Positions 54,777 to 64,000 of a stretch of 64,000 bases of DNA are shown here, piece after piece. This DNA is from Aliiroseovarius pelagivivens (lineage in GTDB: Bacteria > Pseudomonadota > Alphaproteobacteria > Rhodobacterales > Rhodobacteraceae), in the NCBI RefSeq assembly GCF_900302485.1, contig NZ_OMOI01000001.1:1488001-1552000 (forward strand), given 5' to 3'. Under the pieces are notes generated by a model, which did not search any database, had not been told where the DNA came from, and saw only the letters and a list, made by a program, of their open reading frames with translations. Position numbers and translations under genes: made by a program. Position 1 is the first letter of the stretch. Every line of letters starts with the position of its first letter.

Positions 54777-55697
54777 TCAGAGCCATTCGCCCTTGATCAT
54801 CTGACGATGAACCTGACGCAACCAGCTGTTGCCCTTGGCTTCCGGTTTCAATCCACGGCTGGTCAACAGACGATAGCTGTCTTGATACCATTCGGTCGAC
54901 TGGAAGTTGTGACCAAGGATCGCACCAGCGGTTTGGGCTTCGTTGACCAGACCCAATGACAGGTAAGCTTCGACCAAACGATGCAGCGCTTCAGCCACAT
55001 GGGTGGTGGTCTGGAACTGCTCGACCACAACGCGGAAACGATTGATCGACGCCGAGTAATGCTTGCGTTTCAGATAGTAACGCCCGATTTCCATTTCCTT
55101 GGCCGCCAGATGGTCAAAGGCCAGATCAAATTTCAAAATGGCGGACTTGGCGTATTCCGTATCCGGATAACGCTCGATCACAGTACGTAGTGCCTGCAGC
55201 GCCTGAAAGGTCAGACCCTGATCGCGCCCGATCAGATCAATCTGATCGTAATAGCTGATGGCCAGAAGATACTGCGCGTAGGCGGCGTCTTCATCACCGG
55301 GATAGAAATCGATAAAGCGCTGCGCCGTGGCGCGGGCCAATTCGTATTCTTTGTCTTTGTGATGCGCAAACGCCTGCATGATCAGCGCGCGTTTGGCCCA
55401 TTCCGAATAGGGGTACAGCCGCTCGACTTCGCCGAACCATTCCGCTGCTTCTTCGGGGTCGCCACGCTCAAGATCATATTCGCCGCGCTTGAAGATTTCT
55501 TCGGCGCTCCATTGATCAATGGGACGTTTTTCGACACGGGTGCCAAAAATACCGCCGCCAGTGCCATCGCCACCGAATCCCGAACTTCCGCCCAAGCTTC
55601 CGAATCCCAAGCTGCCGGAACCACCGCTGCAGCCCGTCAAAACCAAGCCGGATACCAGTGCAATGCTGATGGATTTGCCCAATTTCACGCGGATCAT
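54777..55697 (-). CDS. bamD: outer-membrane assembly lipoprotein BamD
   Basis: A 306-residue lipoprotein with a lipobox (LVLTGC, Cys about 20), a Gly/Ser-rich spacer of about 25 residues, then five tetratricopeptide-like repeats including ERLYPYSEWAKRALIMQAFAHH and YFDQ-like segments. It is the essential lipoprotein of the BAM complex. The ATG at 55697 gives a proper signal peptide; longer frames do not. It follows lpxC on the same strand. Confidence 0.96.
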   Translation of the reverse strand: MIRVKLGKSISIALVSGLVLTGCSGGSGSLGFGSLGGSSGFGGDGTGGGIFGTRVEKRPIDQWSAEEIFKRGEYDLERGDPEEAAEWFGEVERLYPYSEWAKRALIMQAFAHHKDKEYELARATAQRFIDFYPGDEDAAYAQYLLAISYYDQIDLIGRDQGLTFQALQALRTVIERYPDTEYAKSAILKFDLAFDHLAAKEMEIGRYYLKRKHYSASINRFRVVVEQFQTTTHVAEALHRLVEAYLSLGLVNEAQTAGAILGHNFQSTEWYQDSYRLLTSRGLKPEAKGNSWLRQVHRQMIKGEWL

Positions 55698-55906
55698 AAC
55701 CGGTGCTACCCCAACTGTTTTCTGCCGATAGAATAATTCCGACATCTTCCAGCGATTCCTAGCACAGAAATTTTGTGGGCAAAATGGTTTGCGCACCAAA
55801 ATTCGACCATGTTGGAAGAGTTTATCGGAAACCTACGATGTTTGGCTGTTGTTCTTTGAGACTGGCCGAAGACATCGCCCGGTCCATTGATCGCCAATTG
55901 GTCCAA

Positions 55907-56827
55907 TCAAGCCGTCATCGGCAGGTCAGAACGGCGCACACCGACGCCGGGCAGCTTGCGTGCATCCTGACCGTCGCATTCGATCAAACGCCAAGCACCA
56001 GGTGTATCAAACAAGGTGCGCAGCAACTTGTTTGTCATGGCATGTCCGGCGCGATGGCCGATATAGCGTGCGCGCAGTGGCGCACCAGCCAAAGCCAAAT
56101 CCCCCAATGCATCCAGCATTTTGTGGCGAACAGCTTCGTCCGTACGGCGCAAACCACCGGGGGACAGCACTTGATCTCCGTCGACAACGACGGCGTTTTC
56201 GTACGTGCCACCTAGGGCAAGCCCTGCTTTGTGCATCGCGTCCACGTCCGCCTGACGGCAGAAGGTCCGACAATCCGACAGCTCGCGGACAAAATTGCCG
56301 TTGGACAAATCCAAGCTCATGTCTTGTGTACCAATGGCTGCATCCGGGAACGAGATGTGGAAATCAATCTGGAAGCCATCCGAAGGCTCCAATCGTGCCC
56401 AAGCGGCACCTTCGCGGTATTCTACTGGTTCCAGCACTTCGATCACGCGCACCGGAGCGGACAGCTCACGCTGTCCAGCTTTAATCAATCCGTCCACAAA
56501 CCGGGCAGAGCTTCCATCCATAATTGGAACTTCCGGGCCATCAATCTCGATCAGCGCATTGTGGATGCCACAGCCAGCAAGGGCTGCCATGATATGTTCA
56601 ATGGTGCGAACCTCGACCCCGGCGTCGTTACGGATCACCGTACACAGGGGCGACGGCACACCCGAGGCCCAATGCACTGCGATCAGATTGTCGCAGTCAT
56701 CCACGTCGGTGCGTTTGAACCAAATGCCATATTCCGCCGAGGCAGGTTGTACCTTCATGCGAACCGGGCGCCCGGAATGCAATCCGGTGCCGTTGAAACT
56801 GACTGTGCTGGCTACTGTGGTCTGCAC
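55907..56827 (-). CDS. lpxC: UDP-3-O-acyl-N-acetylglucosamine deacetylase
   Basis: A 306-residue zinc enzyme, the committed step of lipid A synthesis. Zinc ligands are the His in IEHIMAAL and the His/Asp in VRHKMLDALGD, and the GTGLHSG start is typical. A GTG start at 56827 has AAAGAGGCG in front. It lies between ftsZ and bamD, all on the minus strand, with a long gap before ftsZ. Confidence 0.98.
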   Translation of the reverse strand: MQTTVASTVSFNGTGLHSGRPVRMKVQPASAEYGIWFKRTDVDDCDNLIAVHWASGVPSPLCTVIRNDAGVEVRTIEHIMAALAGCGIHNALIEIDGPEVPIMDGSSARFVDGLIKAGQRELSAPVRVIEVLEPVEYREGAAWARLEPSDGFQIDFHISFPDAAIGTQDMSLDLSNGNFVRELSDCRTFCRQADVDAMHKAGLALGGTYENAVVVDGDQVLSPGGLRRTDEAVRHKMLDALGDLALAGAPLRARYIGHRAGHAMTNKLLRTLFDTPGAWRLIECDGQDARKLPGVGVRRSDLPMTA

Positions 56828-57349
56828 GTGACGCCTCTTTCGTTACCTCGGTTCGGGTGCGATGCCCTGCCAATTTGACAGTTCCGCATTATTGTCTTTG
56901 CGCGTCCTTTTGTGGTTGCCCGGTCTGGCCGGGTCGTCCGCCCCCGTGTGGAGTAAACACGGGGCCGGCCCAACCATTCCGTTCGTACCACCAGACTGGC
57001 GGCGCTCGGCCTAGATCGAACCTCTCAGGTAGGTTCTTAGCGATCTAATACCCAAACGGGTGCGCACCAATCAGGTTCGACTGGTGCTTCTGTGGGTAAT
57101 CTCCCAAGAGGTTAATCACAATTCAAACCTCTGTAATGGTTTGTAACATGTCCTGTCAGGTGCGCAAAAAACCGCGCAAGCCCGAAGAGAAGACCGGCAA
57201 GTCTTTGGTTTTTATTGTTTTTCAAGGCTGATCAGGCCACCAAAACCTTCCCGCGTTCCAACTGTAAACTCCGGCAAACCTTCGCTGATGGAACAAGTAA
57301 AAAGGTTAACTTGACGACTTTCGTTGCCAGTTCATCCGTCTCTACAACG
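56828..57349. other. long structured gap between lpxC and ftsZ
   Basis: No gene fits here. It holds a run of inverted repeats: CCCGG/CCGGG (56919-56933), CCCCGTGT/ACACGGGG (56942-56964), TAGATCG/CGATCTA enclosing AACCT/AGGTT (57012-57047), TACCCA/TGGGTA enclosing GCACCA/TGGTGC (57049-57098), and GAGGTT/AACCTC (57108-57131). A TTGACA at 56875-56880 could be a plus-strand -35 box, but the -10 is poor. The gap must also hold the lpxC leader. It could encode a structured RNA. Confidence 0.5.
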
Positions 57350-57388
57350 AAAAACCGCCGCGCATTTCTGCGCAGCGGCTTGTTTTTT
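57350..57388 (-). terminator. terminator after ftsZ
   Basis: Read on the minus strand, CCGCTGCGCA and TGCGCGGCGG form a GC-rich stem with a GAAA loop and one bulge, followed by TTTTTC, 18 bases after the ftsZ stop. A-rich flanks make it usable from the other side as well. Confidence 0.8.
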
Positions 57389-57405
57389 CTTTGGTTTTAA
57401 CCGGT

Positions 57406-59073
57406 TCAGTTGGCCTGACGGCGCAGGAACGCAGGGATCTCGACCTTTTCCTGCTCGGGACCAGCCGCGGGGGCTTGATGCTGAACGGGCTGTTCGCTTT
57501 GCACCGGAGGCTGCGAGCGAGCAGTACCATCAGCTGCGCCCGAACCGGTCATCCGGTTGATCAGCGAGTTGATGCCAAAACGGGCTTTTTCATGCGCAGC
57601 CGGAGCCTCGGCATGAGGTGCAGGTGCTGCCGGTTGTGCTGGCTGACCTGCGCGCGGCTGGTTTTGCACAGCGGCTTGCAAGCGCGCCATCGCCTCAGGC
57701 GACGGAGTGCCAGGAGCGGCCGGTTTAGGGGCTACAAACTGTGCCACTGCGGGTTCCTCGACAAAACGGGGATCCACGGCTTCTTCTTCGCGCGACTGAT
57801 AAACCGGCGGAGGCACATCGCCACCTGCGGTTTCAGCGGGGAAGCTGTTTCCCAGCTCGGCCTCTACTGGTGCAGCAGCTTCTGCTGGCTGCTCCATATG
57901 ACCAAAGAGTGACGGTTCAACAGGAGCTTCAGCAACCTCAGTCTCCATCGGAGCCGGAGCTTCAGCATGGACAGGGGCCGCGTCAATCTCGGCGGCAGCG
58001 GCAACAGCAGCGGGCGCTTCAGCTTCCATCTTCTGCTCGACCTCGATCGGCGACTGAAGAGGCTGCGCCAGCGTACGACGCGGAACCGGGATGTCCAACG
58101 GAACCTCAGCGGCATCGATGCCAGTGGCCACAACGGACACGCGCATGGCACCATCAAGGCCGTCATCCAACGTCGAACCAACGATGATGTTGGCCTCGGG
58201 GTCGACTTCCTCGCGGATGCGGTTGGCTGCTTCGTCCAGTTCGAACAGGGTCAGGTCGTAACCGCCGGTGATGTTGATCAACACACCTTTCGCGCCACGC
58301 AGGCTGATTTCGTCCAGAAGCGGGTTGGCGATGGCTTTCTCGGCGGCTTGAACCGCGCGATCTTCGCCGGTGCTTTCGCCGGTGCCCATCATTGCCTTGC
58401 CCATCTCGTCCATCACGGCGCGAACATCAGCAAAGTCGAGGTTGATCAGACCGGGGCGAACCATCAGGTCCGTCACACCCTTAACACCTTGATAAAGAAC
58501 ATCATCTGCCATCGAGAACGCTTCGGTGAAGGTCGTCTTTTCGTTGGCCAGACGGAACAGGTTCTGGTTCGGAATGATGATCAGCGTGTCGACCATCTTC
58601 TGCAGGGCTTCGACACCGTCTTCCGCCTGCTTCATGCGCTTGGCGCCTTCGAACTGGAACGGCTTGGTGACAACACCAACGGTCAGCACACCCAGTTCGC
58701 GGGCGGCTTGTGCAATGATCGGGGCCGCACCGGTTCCGGTACCACCGCCCATACCAGCGGTGATGAAGCACATATGTGCGCCCGCCAGATGGTCTACGAT
58801 CTGCTCAATGCTTTCTTCAGCCGCTGCTGCGCCAACCGTGGCACGGGCACCTGCGCCCAGACCTTCGGTGACCTTCACACCCATCTGGATGCGATCAGCT
58901 GCGCGCGAGTGCTGCAATGCCTGCGCGTCGGTGTTTGCGACTACAAATTCTACGCCCTCGAGTTCCTTCTCGATCATGTTGTTGACCGCGTTGCCACCAG
59001 CACCGCCTACGCCAAACACTGTGATACGAGGTTTCAACTCTTCCTGACCGGGCATGGTAAGGTTCAAAGTCAT
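57406..59073 (-). CDS. ftsZ: cell division GTPase FtsZ
   Basis: A 555-residue tubulin homologue that forms the Z-ring. The GTP-binding [22 protein letters not shown] and the [12 protein letters not shown]7 region sit in a conserved core of about 320 residues. A linker of about 200 residues rich in Pro, Ala, Glu and Gln follows, then the conserved tail [10 protein letters not shown] that binds FtsA. The start at 59073 (MTLNLTMPG) was chosen by homology; a longer frame is not supported. It follows ftsA with a 230-base gap. Confidence 0.99.
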   Translation of the reverse strand: MTLNLTMPGQEELKPRITVFGVGGAGGNAVNNMIEKELEGVEFVVANTDAQALQHSRAADRIQMGVKVTEGLGAGARATVGAAAAEESIEQIVDHLAGAHMCFITAGMGGGTGTGAAPIIAQAARELGVLTVGVVTKPFQFEGAKRMKQAEDGVEALQKMVDTLIIIPNQNLFRLANEKTTFTEAFSMADDVLYQGVKGVTDLMVRPGLINLDFADVRAVMDEMGKAMMGTGESTGEDRAVQAAEKAIANPLLDEISLRGAKGVLINITGGYDLTLFELDEAANRIREEVDPEANIIVGSTLDDGLDGAMRVSVVATGIDAAEVPLDIPVPRRTLAQPLQSPIEVEQKMEAEAPAAVAAAAEIDAAPVHAEAPAPMETEVAEAPVEPSLFGHMEQPAEAAAPVEAELGNSFPAETAGGDVPPPVYQSREEEAVDPRFVEEPAVAQFVAPKPAAPGTPSPEAMARLQAAVQNQPRAGQPAQPAAPAPHAEAPAAHEKARFGINSLINRMTGSGAADGTARSQPPVQSEQPVQHQAPAAGPEQEKVEIPAFLRRQAN

Positions 59074-59303
59074 GATTTTTCCGCCTGTATAGGTCTGCGC
59101 CGCTTCGATGTGCCCCGAAGGCGGCTGGTATGTTGTTATCCCGACTGAATCGCCGGTAACTGCCTCTTTTTTTTCATAATAGCTTAAAACTGCATGGTTC
59201 GTCACGCCCAAAAGGGGCGATTCACCGCAAAATATTGAGAGAATCTAGAGGTTTTAAGCAGGATTTCGCCGAAGACACAGCATGTTGCGGTGCAGCGCGA
59301 GAC

Positions 59304-60638
59304 TTACCAATTGTCCTTGAACCACCTGAACGCCCGGCGGAAGCTGCGCGCCGGATAGTTTTCCGACGGCATTTCGAAATCCCACCATTCGTCTTGCGGA
59401 TGGGCGGCAAACAGACACAACCCGACGGCCGAGGCGAACCCCGCCCCTGTCGCCGCCTGCGGCAAACCCTGCACCCGCAACGGACGTCCGATGCGTACAT
59501 TCTGACCAAGAATTTTCGGGGCAAGCCCGTCCAAACCTGGGATCTGGCTGCCTCCGCCTGTCAGAACGATGGACTGGCTGGGCAGGTGATCAAACCCGGC
59601 AGCATCAAGGCGCATCCGCACCTCTTCCAGAATTTCTTCGACACGCGGACGCATGATGCCGATCAACTCGGCCCGGCTGACCGTGCGACGGTCATGTTCC
59701 CAATCGCCCGTGTCGCCACCGATCTCGATCATCTCGCGATCATCCATGCCGGTCGCGACAACGCCCCCGTAAAAAGTTTTGATCCGCTCGGCCGTCGACA
59801 ACGGCACATGCAGCCCTTTTGAAATGTCCGAGGTCACATGATCCCCGCCCAGACGTACGCTGTCGGCAAAAATCATGTGCTTTTTCATGAAGATCGAGAT
59901 GCCAGTTGAACCGCCGCCAAGGTCGATACAGGCCGCGCCCAGCTCTTGTTCATCTTCGACCAATGCCGAAATGCCAGACACATAGGCCGAACTGGCCAGC
60001 CCCGCGACCTCGAGATCGCAGCGTTTGATGCAATAGAGCAGATTCTGAATGACAGCTGAATCGACAGTCAGAACATGCATATCGACCGCCAAACGGTTGC
60101 CGATCTGTCCACGCGGATCACCAAGGCCCGAGCGGTGATCCAATGCGAAGTTCACCGGCTGTGCGTGCAACACCTCGCGTCCGTCGCCAATGTCCGGCAT
60201 GTCACAAGCAGCCAGCACACGGGCCACGTCGTCTTCGGTGACAGCGCGACCGTCAAGCGCGACCGCTCCGTCCAGCCCATAGCTGCGCGGGTTTGCACCC
60301 GAGAAACAGGCGATCACGTGGTCCACGCGAATGTTGGCCATCTTTTGCGCGGCTTGGACAGCGGTGCGAATGGCACGCTCGGTCTCGGCCATGGCGTCAA
60401 TCTCGCCAAAGCGAACGCCGCGCGAACGGGTCGTTGCGGCACCAATCACGCGAAAGGCGCTTTGCCCAGCCAAAGACCCTACCCCGTCGCTGTCGCGGAA
60501 CTGATCCGGTCCGTCAAAGCGCAGGATCAGGCAACCGACCTTTGCACTGCCGATATCCAGAATGGCAATCACGCCGCGTTGCATGGCGGCTTCGCGCATG
60601 GCCCGCATCGCGCGTTGCTGGCTGTAAATATCGGTCAT
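59304..60638 (-). CDS. ftsA: cell division protein FtsA
   Basis: A 444-residue actin-fold ATPase that anchors FtsZ to the membrane. GVIAILDIGSAKVG is the phosphate-1 loop, and DLGGGSTGISIF and VLTGGGSQIPG are phosphate-2 and adenosine motifs; the end holds a basic amphipathic helix (FRRAFRWFKDN). Its start overlaps the ftsQ stop by four bases (ATGA). Confidence 0.98.
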   Translation of the reverse strand: MTDIYSQQRAMRAMREAAMQRGVIAILDIGSAKVGCLILRFDGPDQFRDSDGVGSLAGQSAFRVIGAATTRSRGVRFGEIDAMAETERAIRTAVQAAQKMANIRVDHVIACFSGANPRSYGLDGAVALDGRAVTEDDVARVLAACDMPDIGDGREVLHAQPVNFALDHRSGLGDPRGQIGNRLAVDMHVLTVDSAVIQNLLYCIKRCDLEVAGLASSAYVSGISALVEDEQELGAACIDLGGGSTGISIFMKKHMIFADSVRLGGDHVTSDISKGLHVPLSTAERIKTFYGGVVATGMDDREMIEIGGDTGDWEHDRRTVSRAELIGIMRPRVEEILEEVRMRLDAAGFDHLPSQSIVLTGGGSQIPGLDGLAPKILGQNVRIGRPLRVQGLPQAATGAGFASAVGLCLFAAHPQDEWWDFEMPSENYPARSFRRAFRWFKDNW

Positions 60639-61528
60639 TGGGAAACCTCTTCAATCTGAACCCCTTTGATGCGACGCAGCTCGTCCATGGCGGTGTCGCC
60701 AAGACGCAGCGTGGGTCGCTGGGGATTTCTCATATCAATCACACTAAGATCGCGACCAAACAGGTCTTGCGCCTGATGCAAAGCAATCACCTGCTCTAGT
60801 GCGGCCACCGGGTTTTCAGCGGGAAGCTGAATGCGTTGGTTGGTTTTCAGAACCACGTCCCAGCGACGTTCACCCACGCGGATCAATCCGCGCAATTCGC
60901 CGCGCAGCGGACCTGCAGTGTCAAGAATGGCACGTGCTTCGGACACAGCTTCGGCTGCCCCCTCTCCCGTGATCAAGGGCAGGTCCGAGCGCGCGTCGCG
61001 CTCCAGCAGGCTGGCCACGCGATGACCACCCGCGTCCAACATGTCGATGACACCACTGTGGCGCCACAGGATCACCGGCTGGCGTTCGGTCAGCGCGATT
61101 TCCAGCACGCCACCCGGCCGGATGCGCAGATCCGCATCTTCGATTACATCCAGTTTCATGATCTCAGTCCGCATCCGTTCCAGATCCAGATCGAAGCTCG
61201 AGATCGGGAAATCGATGGGTAGGATCTGACGCACGGCGTTGTCGACAACCGGGGTTGCGCCTTCGACCGCCATCAGCTTGACCATGAACTCGGGCCGTTC
61301 CTGAACCGAGCGCTTCACGTTGGTCAGCTTCTCGCCGATCGCGTACCGGTTGGTCGGGTTGGCCAGATACCAGCCCGCAGCCATCAAAATAATAAAGACC
61401 GGAAGCCCGACACGCAGGAAGGCGCGGAACACCGGCGTTAGCCACAGGCGATGGGCCTTATAGGCAAGACGAGACGGGGCTGGGTCGCGGCGCTGCGCCT
61501 CGGGTTTATTCTGCTGAGGCGCGGTCAT
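60635..61528 (-). CDS. ftsQ: cell division protein FtsQ
   Basis: A 297-residue bitopic membrane protein: a basic cytoplasmic N-terminus, one helix at about residues 40-60, then a POTRA domain and the FtsQ beta domain with EIALTERQPVILWR. It links early and late division proteins. The ATG at 61528 overlaps the ddl stop (ATGA) and so fits translational coupling. Confidence 0.96.
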   Translation of the reverse strand: MTAPQQNKPEAQRRDPAPSRLAYKAHRLWLTPVFRAFLRVGLPVFIILMAAGWYLANPTNRYAIGEKLTNVKRSVQERPEFMVKLMAVEGATPVVDNAVRQILPIDFPISSFDLDLERMRTEIMKLDVIEDADLRIRPGGVLEIALTERQPVILWRHSGVIDMLDAGGHRVASLLERDARSDLPLITGEGAAEAVSEARAILDTAGPLRGELRGLIRVGERRWDVVLKTNQRIQLPAENPVAALEQVIALHQAQDLFGRDLSVIDMRNPQRPTLRLGDTAMDELRRIKGVQIEEVSQ

Positions 61529-62439
61529 CGGTTGCACGATGCGTCCTCCACCATCCATGCGCAGAACTTGCCAAAGCTCATCCCCTGATGCGCGCCCTGC
61601 TCGGGTGCCAGCGAGGTCGGCGTCATGCCGGGCTGCGTGTTGGTTTCCAGAATGATCAGCCCATCCAGACCGCGGGCTTCGTCCCAGCGGAAATCGGTGC
61701 GGCTGACACCACGACAGCCAAGGGCCTTATGCGCCCGTACCGCAAAGTCCAGACAGGCGGCCTCGATTTCGGCGGGGATGTTGGCGGGGATTTCGTGGCG
61801 CGAACCACCCTCGGCGTATTTCGCGTCATAGTCATACCAGCCATCTGTGATGATGTCGGTGACGCCAAGCGCACGATCCCCCATCACGGTGGTCGTCAGC
61901 TCGCGCCCCGGGGCATAGGTTTCGACCATCACTGTATCGGGCATGCTGTCGGCCAGCTTGGGTGGCGTATTTGCGCCCTCTTGCACGATGTAAATCCCGA
62001 CCGAGCTGCCTTCATTATAGGGCTTCACCACATAGGGTGGTTCCATCACATGGCGGGTCTGAACGTCGTCCTTCTCGGCCAACACACTGGCAACCACGGG
62101 AAGACCCGCGGCGCGGAAAGTTTCCTTGGCGCGTTCCTTGTCCATCGCAAGCGAGGACGCCAGAACGCCCGAATGAGTATAGGGGATTTGCAGCCATTCC
62201 AGCAGGCCCTGCACGCAGCCATCTTCGCCCCAGCGTCCATGCAATGCGTTGAACACGACGTCAGGGGATTCGGCCTTCAGGCGCTCGGCCAGATCGGCGC
62301 CTGCGTCGATCTTTACGACCTCAAACCCCTCGCCGGCCAAGGCTTTGGCGCATTCCTCGCCCGAGCTAAGCGACACGTCGCGCTCGGCCGATGGACCGCC
62401 CATCAAAACCACAACTTTGCTGACGGAAGAACCCGACAT
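61525..62439 (-). CDS. ddl: D-alanine--D-alanine ligase
   Basis: A 304-residue ATP-grasp ligase making the D-Ala-D-Ala end of peptidoglycan precursors. GGPSAERDVSLSSG near the start, HGRWGEDGCVQGLLEW, VKPYNEGSSVGIY and ILETNTQPGMT are all present. The ATG at 62439 is favoured; a GTG seven codons earlier is possible. It overlaps ftsQ by four bases. Confidence 0.98.
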   Translation of the reverse strand: MSGSSVSKVVVLMGGPSAERDVSLSSGEECAKALAGEGFEVVKIDAGADLAERLKAESPDVVFNALHGRWGEDGCVQGLLEWLQIPYTHSGVLASSLAMDKERAKETFRAAGLPVVASVLAEKDDVQTRHVMEPPYVVKPYNEGSSVGIYIVQEGANTPPKLADSMPDTVMVETYAPGRELTTTVMGDRALGVTDIITDGWYDYDAKYAEGGSRHEIPANIPAEIEAACLDFAVRAHKALGCRGVSRTDFRWDEARGLDGLIILETNTQPGMTPTSLAPEQGAHQGMSFGKFCAWMVEDASCNR

Positions 62440-62663
62440 AGCCTGTAATGCCTCGTACACGGCCGCAATGCGGCCAAAATGCCCTGCCGTTTCCGGCGTT
62501 AATCCCGTGTAACCACGGTGTCTGTCATGAGGCGTACCGCCCCGAACCGATCTGTCGCGCAGTTTTCTGCGTCTGTTTTTCGGCTTTCAGGGCCTGCCCG
62601 ACCCCTCAATTTCCGGTCTTTTGACCGTGTCTTTTGCGTCTTTTTCGTCTCTTGGCGCCCGGT

Positions 62664-63596
62664 CTATTCTGCCGCCGGTTCGCCTATGCGCTTGATTTCC
62701 CATTGTAGCTTTATGCCGCTGTGTTCGTAAACCTTTTTTCTGACCTCTTCACCCAATCCTTCAAGGTCGGCAGCGGTCGCATCGCCGATGTTGGTCAGAA
62801 AGTTCGAATGCATCTGGTTCATCTGCGCGCCGCCCCGTGTCGCGCCCCGCATTCCGGCCTCGTCAATCACCTTCCATGCCTTCAATTCGTGGCTGTCATC
62901 CGCCCGGCCCGTCGAGCTGAAGCCCGCTGGATTACGGAAGGTCGACCCTGCGGTGCGGTCTTTCGTAGGCTGGGTTTCATCGCGCTTGGCAAGCTGGGCC
63001 TCCATCCGGGCGGCAAGCTTCTCGGGATCCCCGGACGGGCCTGTCAGGACGGCTTTCGTTATAACCCAACCGTCCGGCAGTTCGCTTTGGCGATACTGAA
63101 ACTGCAAATCATCGGCAGTCAGCGTCACGCGCTCGCCGGCCCGTGTGAGGGCCGTCGCAGATTGAAAAACATCAGCAATATAAGAACCATAGCAGCCGGC
63201 GTTCATGCAGACTGCGCCACCGATCGCGCCCGGAATGGTGCGCAGGAAAGTCAAGTCCACGCCCTCGGCGGCCGCCTTTTTGGCAACCTGAGCGTCCAGC
63301 GCGGCGACGCCGGCCGTCACCGTCTGGCCGTCAATCTCGACCCCGTTGAACCCGCGTCCCATGCGGATCACGACGCCCCGGATGCCGCCATCACGCACGA
63401 TCAGGTTCGAGCCGACGCCCATCGGAAAAACCGGGATATCTGCGTCCAGTTCAGACAGGAAATGCGCCAGATCGTCTTCGTCAGCGGGCATGAACAGCCA
63501 GTCGGCGGGGCCACCGACACGCAACCATGTCAGCCCAGCCAGCTCTTTGTCCGCCATCAGGCTGCCGCGAATGGTGATCTGATCAGGACGGGCCAT
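62664..63596 (-). CDS. murB: UDP-N-acetylenolpyruvoylglucosamine reductase
   Basis: A 310-residue FAD enzyme that reduces the enolpyruvyl group in peptidoglycan synthesis. The FAD segments are [12 protein letters not shown] and [17 protein letters not shown], and the catalytic serine is in TAGSTFRNP. It starts three bases after the DUF2484 gene. A gap of about 220 bases separates it from ddl. Confidence 0.98.
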   Translation of the reverse strand: MARPDQITIRGSLMADKELAGLTWLRVGGPADWLFMPADEDDLAHFLSELDADIPVFPMGVGSNLIVRDGGIRGVVIRMGRGFNGVEIDGQTVTAGVAALDAQVAKKAAAEGVDLTFLRTIPGAIGGAVCMNAGCYGSYIADVFQSATALTRAGERVTLTADDLQFQYRQSELPDGWVITKAVLTGPSGDPEKLAARMEAQLAKRDETQPTKDRTAGSTFRNPAGFSSTGRADDSHELKAWKVIDEAGMRGATRGGAQMNQMHSNFLTNIGDATAADLEGLGEEVRKKVYEHSGIKLQWEIKRIGEPAAE

Positions 63597-63599
63597 GTG

Positions 63600-63839
63600 C
63601 TACCTCTTTCTCAACCAGCGCGTCAGGTAGATCACTGGCCAACGCAGGATCGACATCGCGCCCAGCATGACCAGAAGCCCTACCCACGGGCCGTTCTCGT
63701 AAATCACGTATCCCAATAGCGGAATGCCCACGGCAATCAAGACGTAAGCCACCCGCCAATGATGATCACGCGAGGGCGTCAGCGCGATCACCTGTGCCAA
63801 TACAGCCCAAAGGCACACCAGGATCAGAGACAGCGTCAT
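63600..63839 (-). CDS. DUF2484 small membrane protein
   Basis: A 79-residue protein with two or three hydrophobic helices (about 3-18, 28-45, 50-68) and a basic end RWLRKR. This matches DUF2484, a small family found almost only in Rhodobacteraceae between murC and murB. Its start overlaps the stop of the next gene upstream (ATGA), and murB follows three bases later. The role is unknown; the location suggests a link to cell-wall synthesis. Confidence 0.85.
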   Translation of the reverse strand: MTLSLILVCLWAVLAQVIALTPSRDHHWRVAYVLIAVGIPLLGYVIYENGPWVGLLVMLGAMSILRWPVIYLTRWLRKR

Positions 63840-64000
63840 GCCCGGCCTACTGCCTTACGCGCCAGATACCACAAGGGTCGGCGGAACATGGACAAGAACG
63901 CAGCCAGTCCCAGCGCGGCCCACACCCAGCCGTGGGTGGCCCCGATCCAGACGATCAGAAATGGTGCTGAGATCAGCAAGAGTATCCCCGGTGGGAACTG
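63836..64000 (-). CDS. second DUF2484-like membrane protein, 5' end cut off
   Basis: The frame is open from the right edge and codes for 54 residues to a stop at 63836, so the start lies beyond the window. Two hydrophobic stretches are separated by GATHGW, and the end is basic (RKAVGRA). Size, position and style resemble the DUF2484 protein it overlaps, which suggests a tandem pair. murC would be expected further upstream. Confidence 0.7.
   Translation of the reverse strand, partial: QFPPGILLLISAPFLIVWIGATHGWVWAALGLAAFLSMFRRPLWYLARKAVGRA

Noticed and set aside
57064..57087. GGTTCGACTGG, resembling a tRNA or tmRNA T-loop
   Set aside because: The position that should close the loop with C is G, and no acceptor stem, D-arm or tag frame was found around it.
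57967..59148. 393-codon plus-strand frame opposite ftsZ
   Set aside because: Shadow of ftsZ with low-complexity translation; no ribosome-binding site or family signature.
62461..62663. Plus-strand frame between ddl and murB (about 62518-62730)
   Set aside because: It runs antisense into murB, has no ribosome-binding site and has no protein-like pattern.
1..64000. CRISPR arrays, insertion sequences and prophage genes
   Set aside because: No regularly spaced repeats, transposase or phage structural genes were found on either strand.

Overview
The window reads as a high-GC alphaproteobacterial chromosome of the Rhodobacteraceae, Roseobacter-group type. The signs are a split cobalamin-dependent methionine synthase with a DUF1638 partner, tandem DUF2484 genes inside the division and cell-wall cluster, an LptF-LptG-LptD-SurA-PdxA-RsmA chain, an alpha-type FtsZ with a long Pro/Ala/Glu-rich linker, and two copies of a GGGCTCTGCCCC-type intergenic repeat. 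No rRNA, CRISPR array, transposase or integrase was seen. About 63 protein genes and two tRNAs are supported.

Layout. 1-3800: homocysteine methyltransferase (5' end cut by the window), a divergent radical SAM gene, the corrinoid protein, a small membrane protein and DUF1638; together these look like most of a split methionine synthase. 3891-12585: housekeeping and metabolic genes (SufE-like, RNase D, purN-purM, a CAT tRNA, an oxidoreductase, a class II aldolase, an orphan sensor kinase, an MBL hydrolase, tRNA-Asn). 12586-17522: an accessory block next to tRNA-Asn with six co-oriented, mostly overlapping genes: two small unknowns, a secreted protein of seven Cys/Trp repeats, a DUF1611 protein, a PLP racemase and a zinc ribbon. 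17523-24768: a tripartite tricarboxylate transporter (TctCBA) with an AbrB-family membrane protein, facing a TctDE-like two-component system fused by overlap to a periplasmic binding protein. 24994-29853: an Lrp-controlled catabolic cluster (M20 deacylase, diaminopropionate ammonia-lyase, M24 hydrolase, Asp/Glu-racemase-fold protein) that resembles ectoine-degradation loci with two enzymes exchanged. 29975-35568: TamA and TamB. 35819-42105: small genes, ndk, ABC-F, MarC, an aspartic protease, holC and pepA. 42238-49842: LPS export, outer-membrane folding, PdxA and RsmA. 49920-53061: CLC transporter and a D-lactate/glycolate-type oxidase. 53064-64000: recN, bamD, lpxC, ftsZ, ftsA, ftsQ, ddl, murB and DUF2484 genes, all on the minus strand.

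Much of the window builds the envelope: peptidoglycan precursors and the divisome (murB, ddl, ftsQAZ), lipid A (lpxC), LPS transport (lptDFG), and outer-membrane protein insertion (bamD, surA, tamAB). The most unusual parts are the tRNA-Asn-linked operon, the ectoine-like catabolic cluster, the TctDE plus binding-protein regulator with an 11-bp direct repeat between the divergent units, and a 578-bp gap between lpxC and ftsZ full of nested inverted repeats. Everything here was read by eye; no database search was run.
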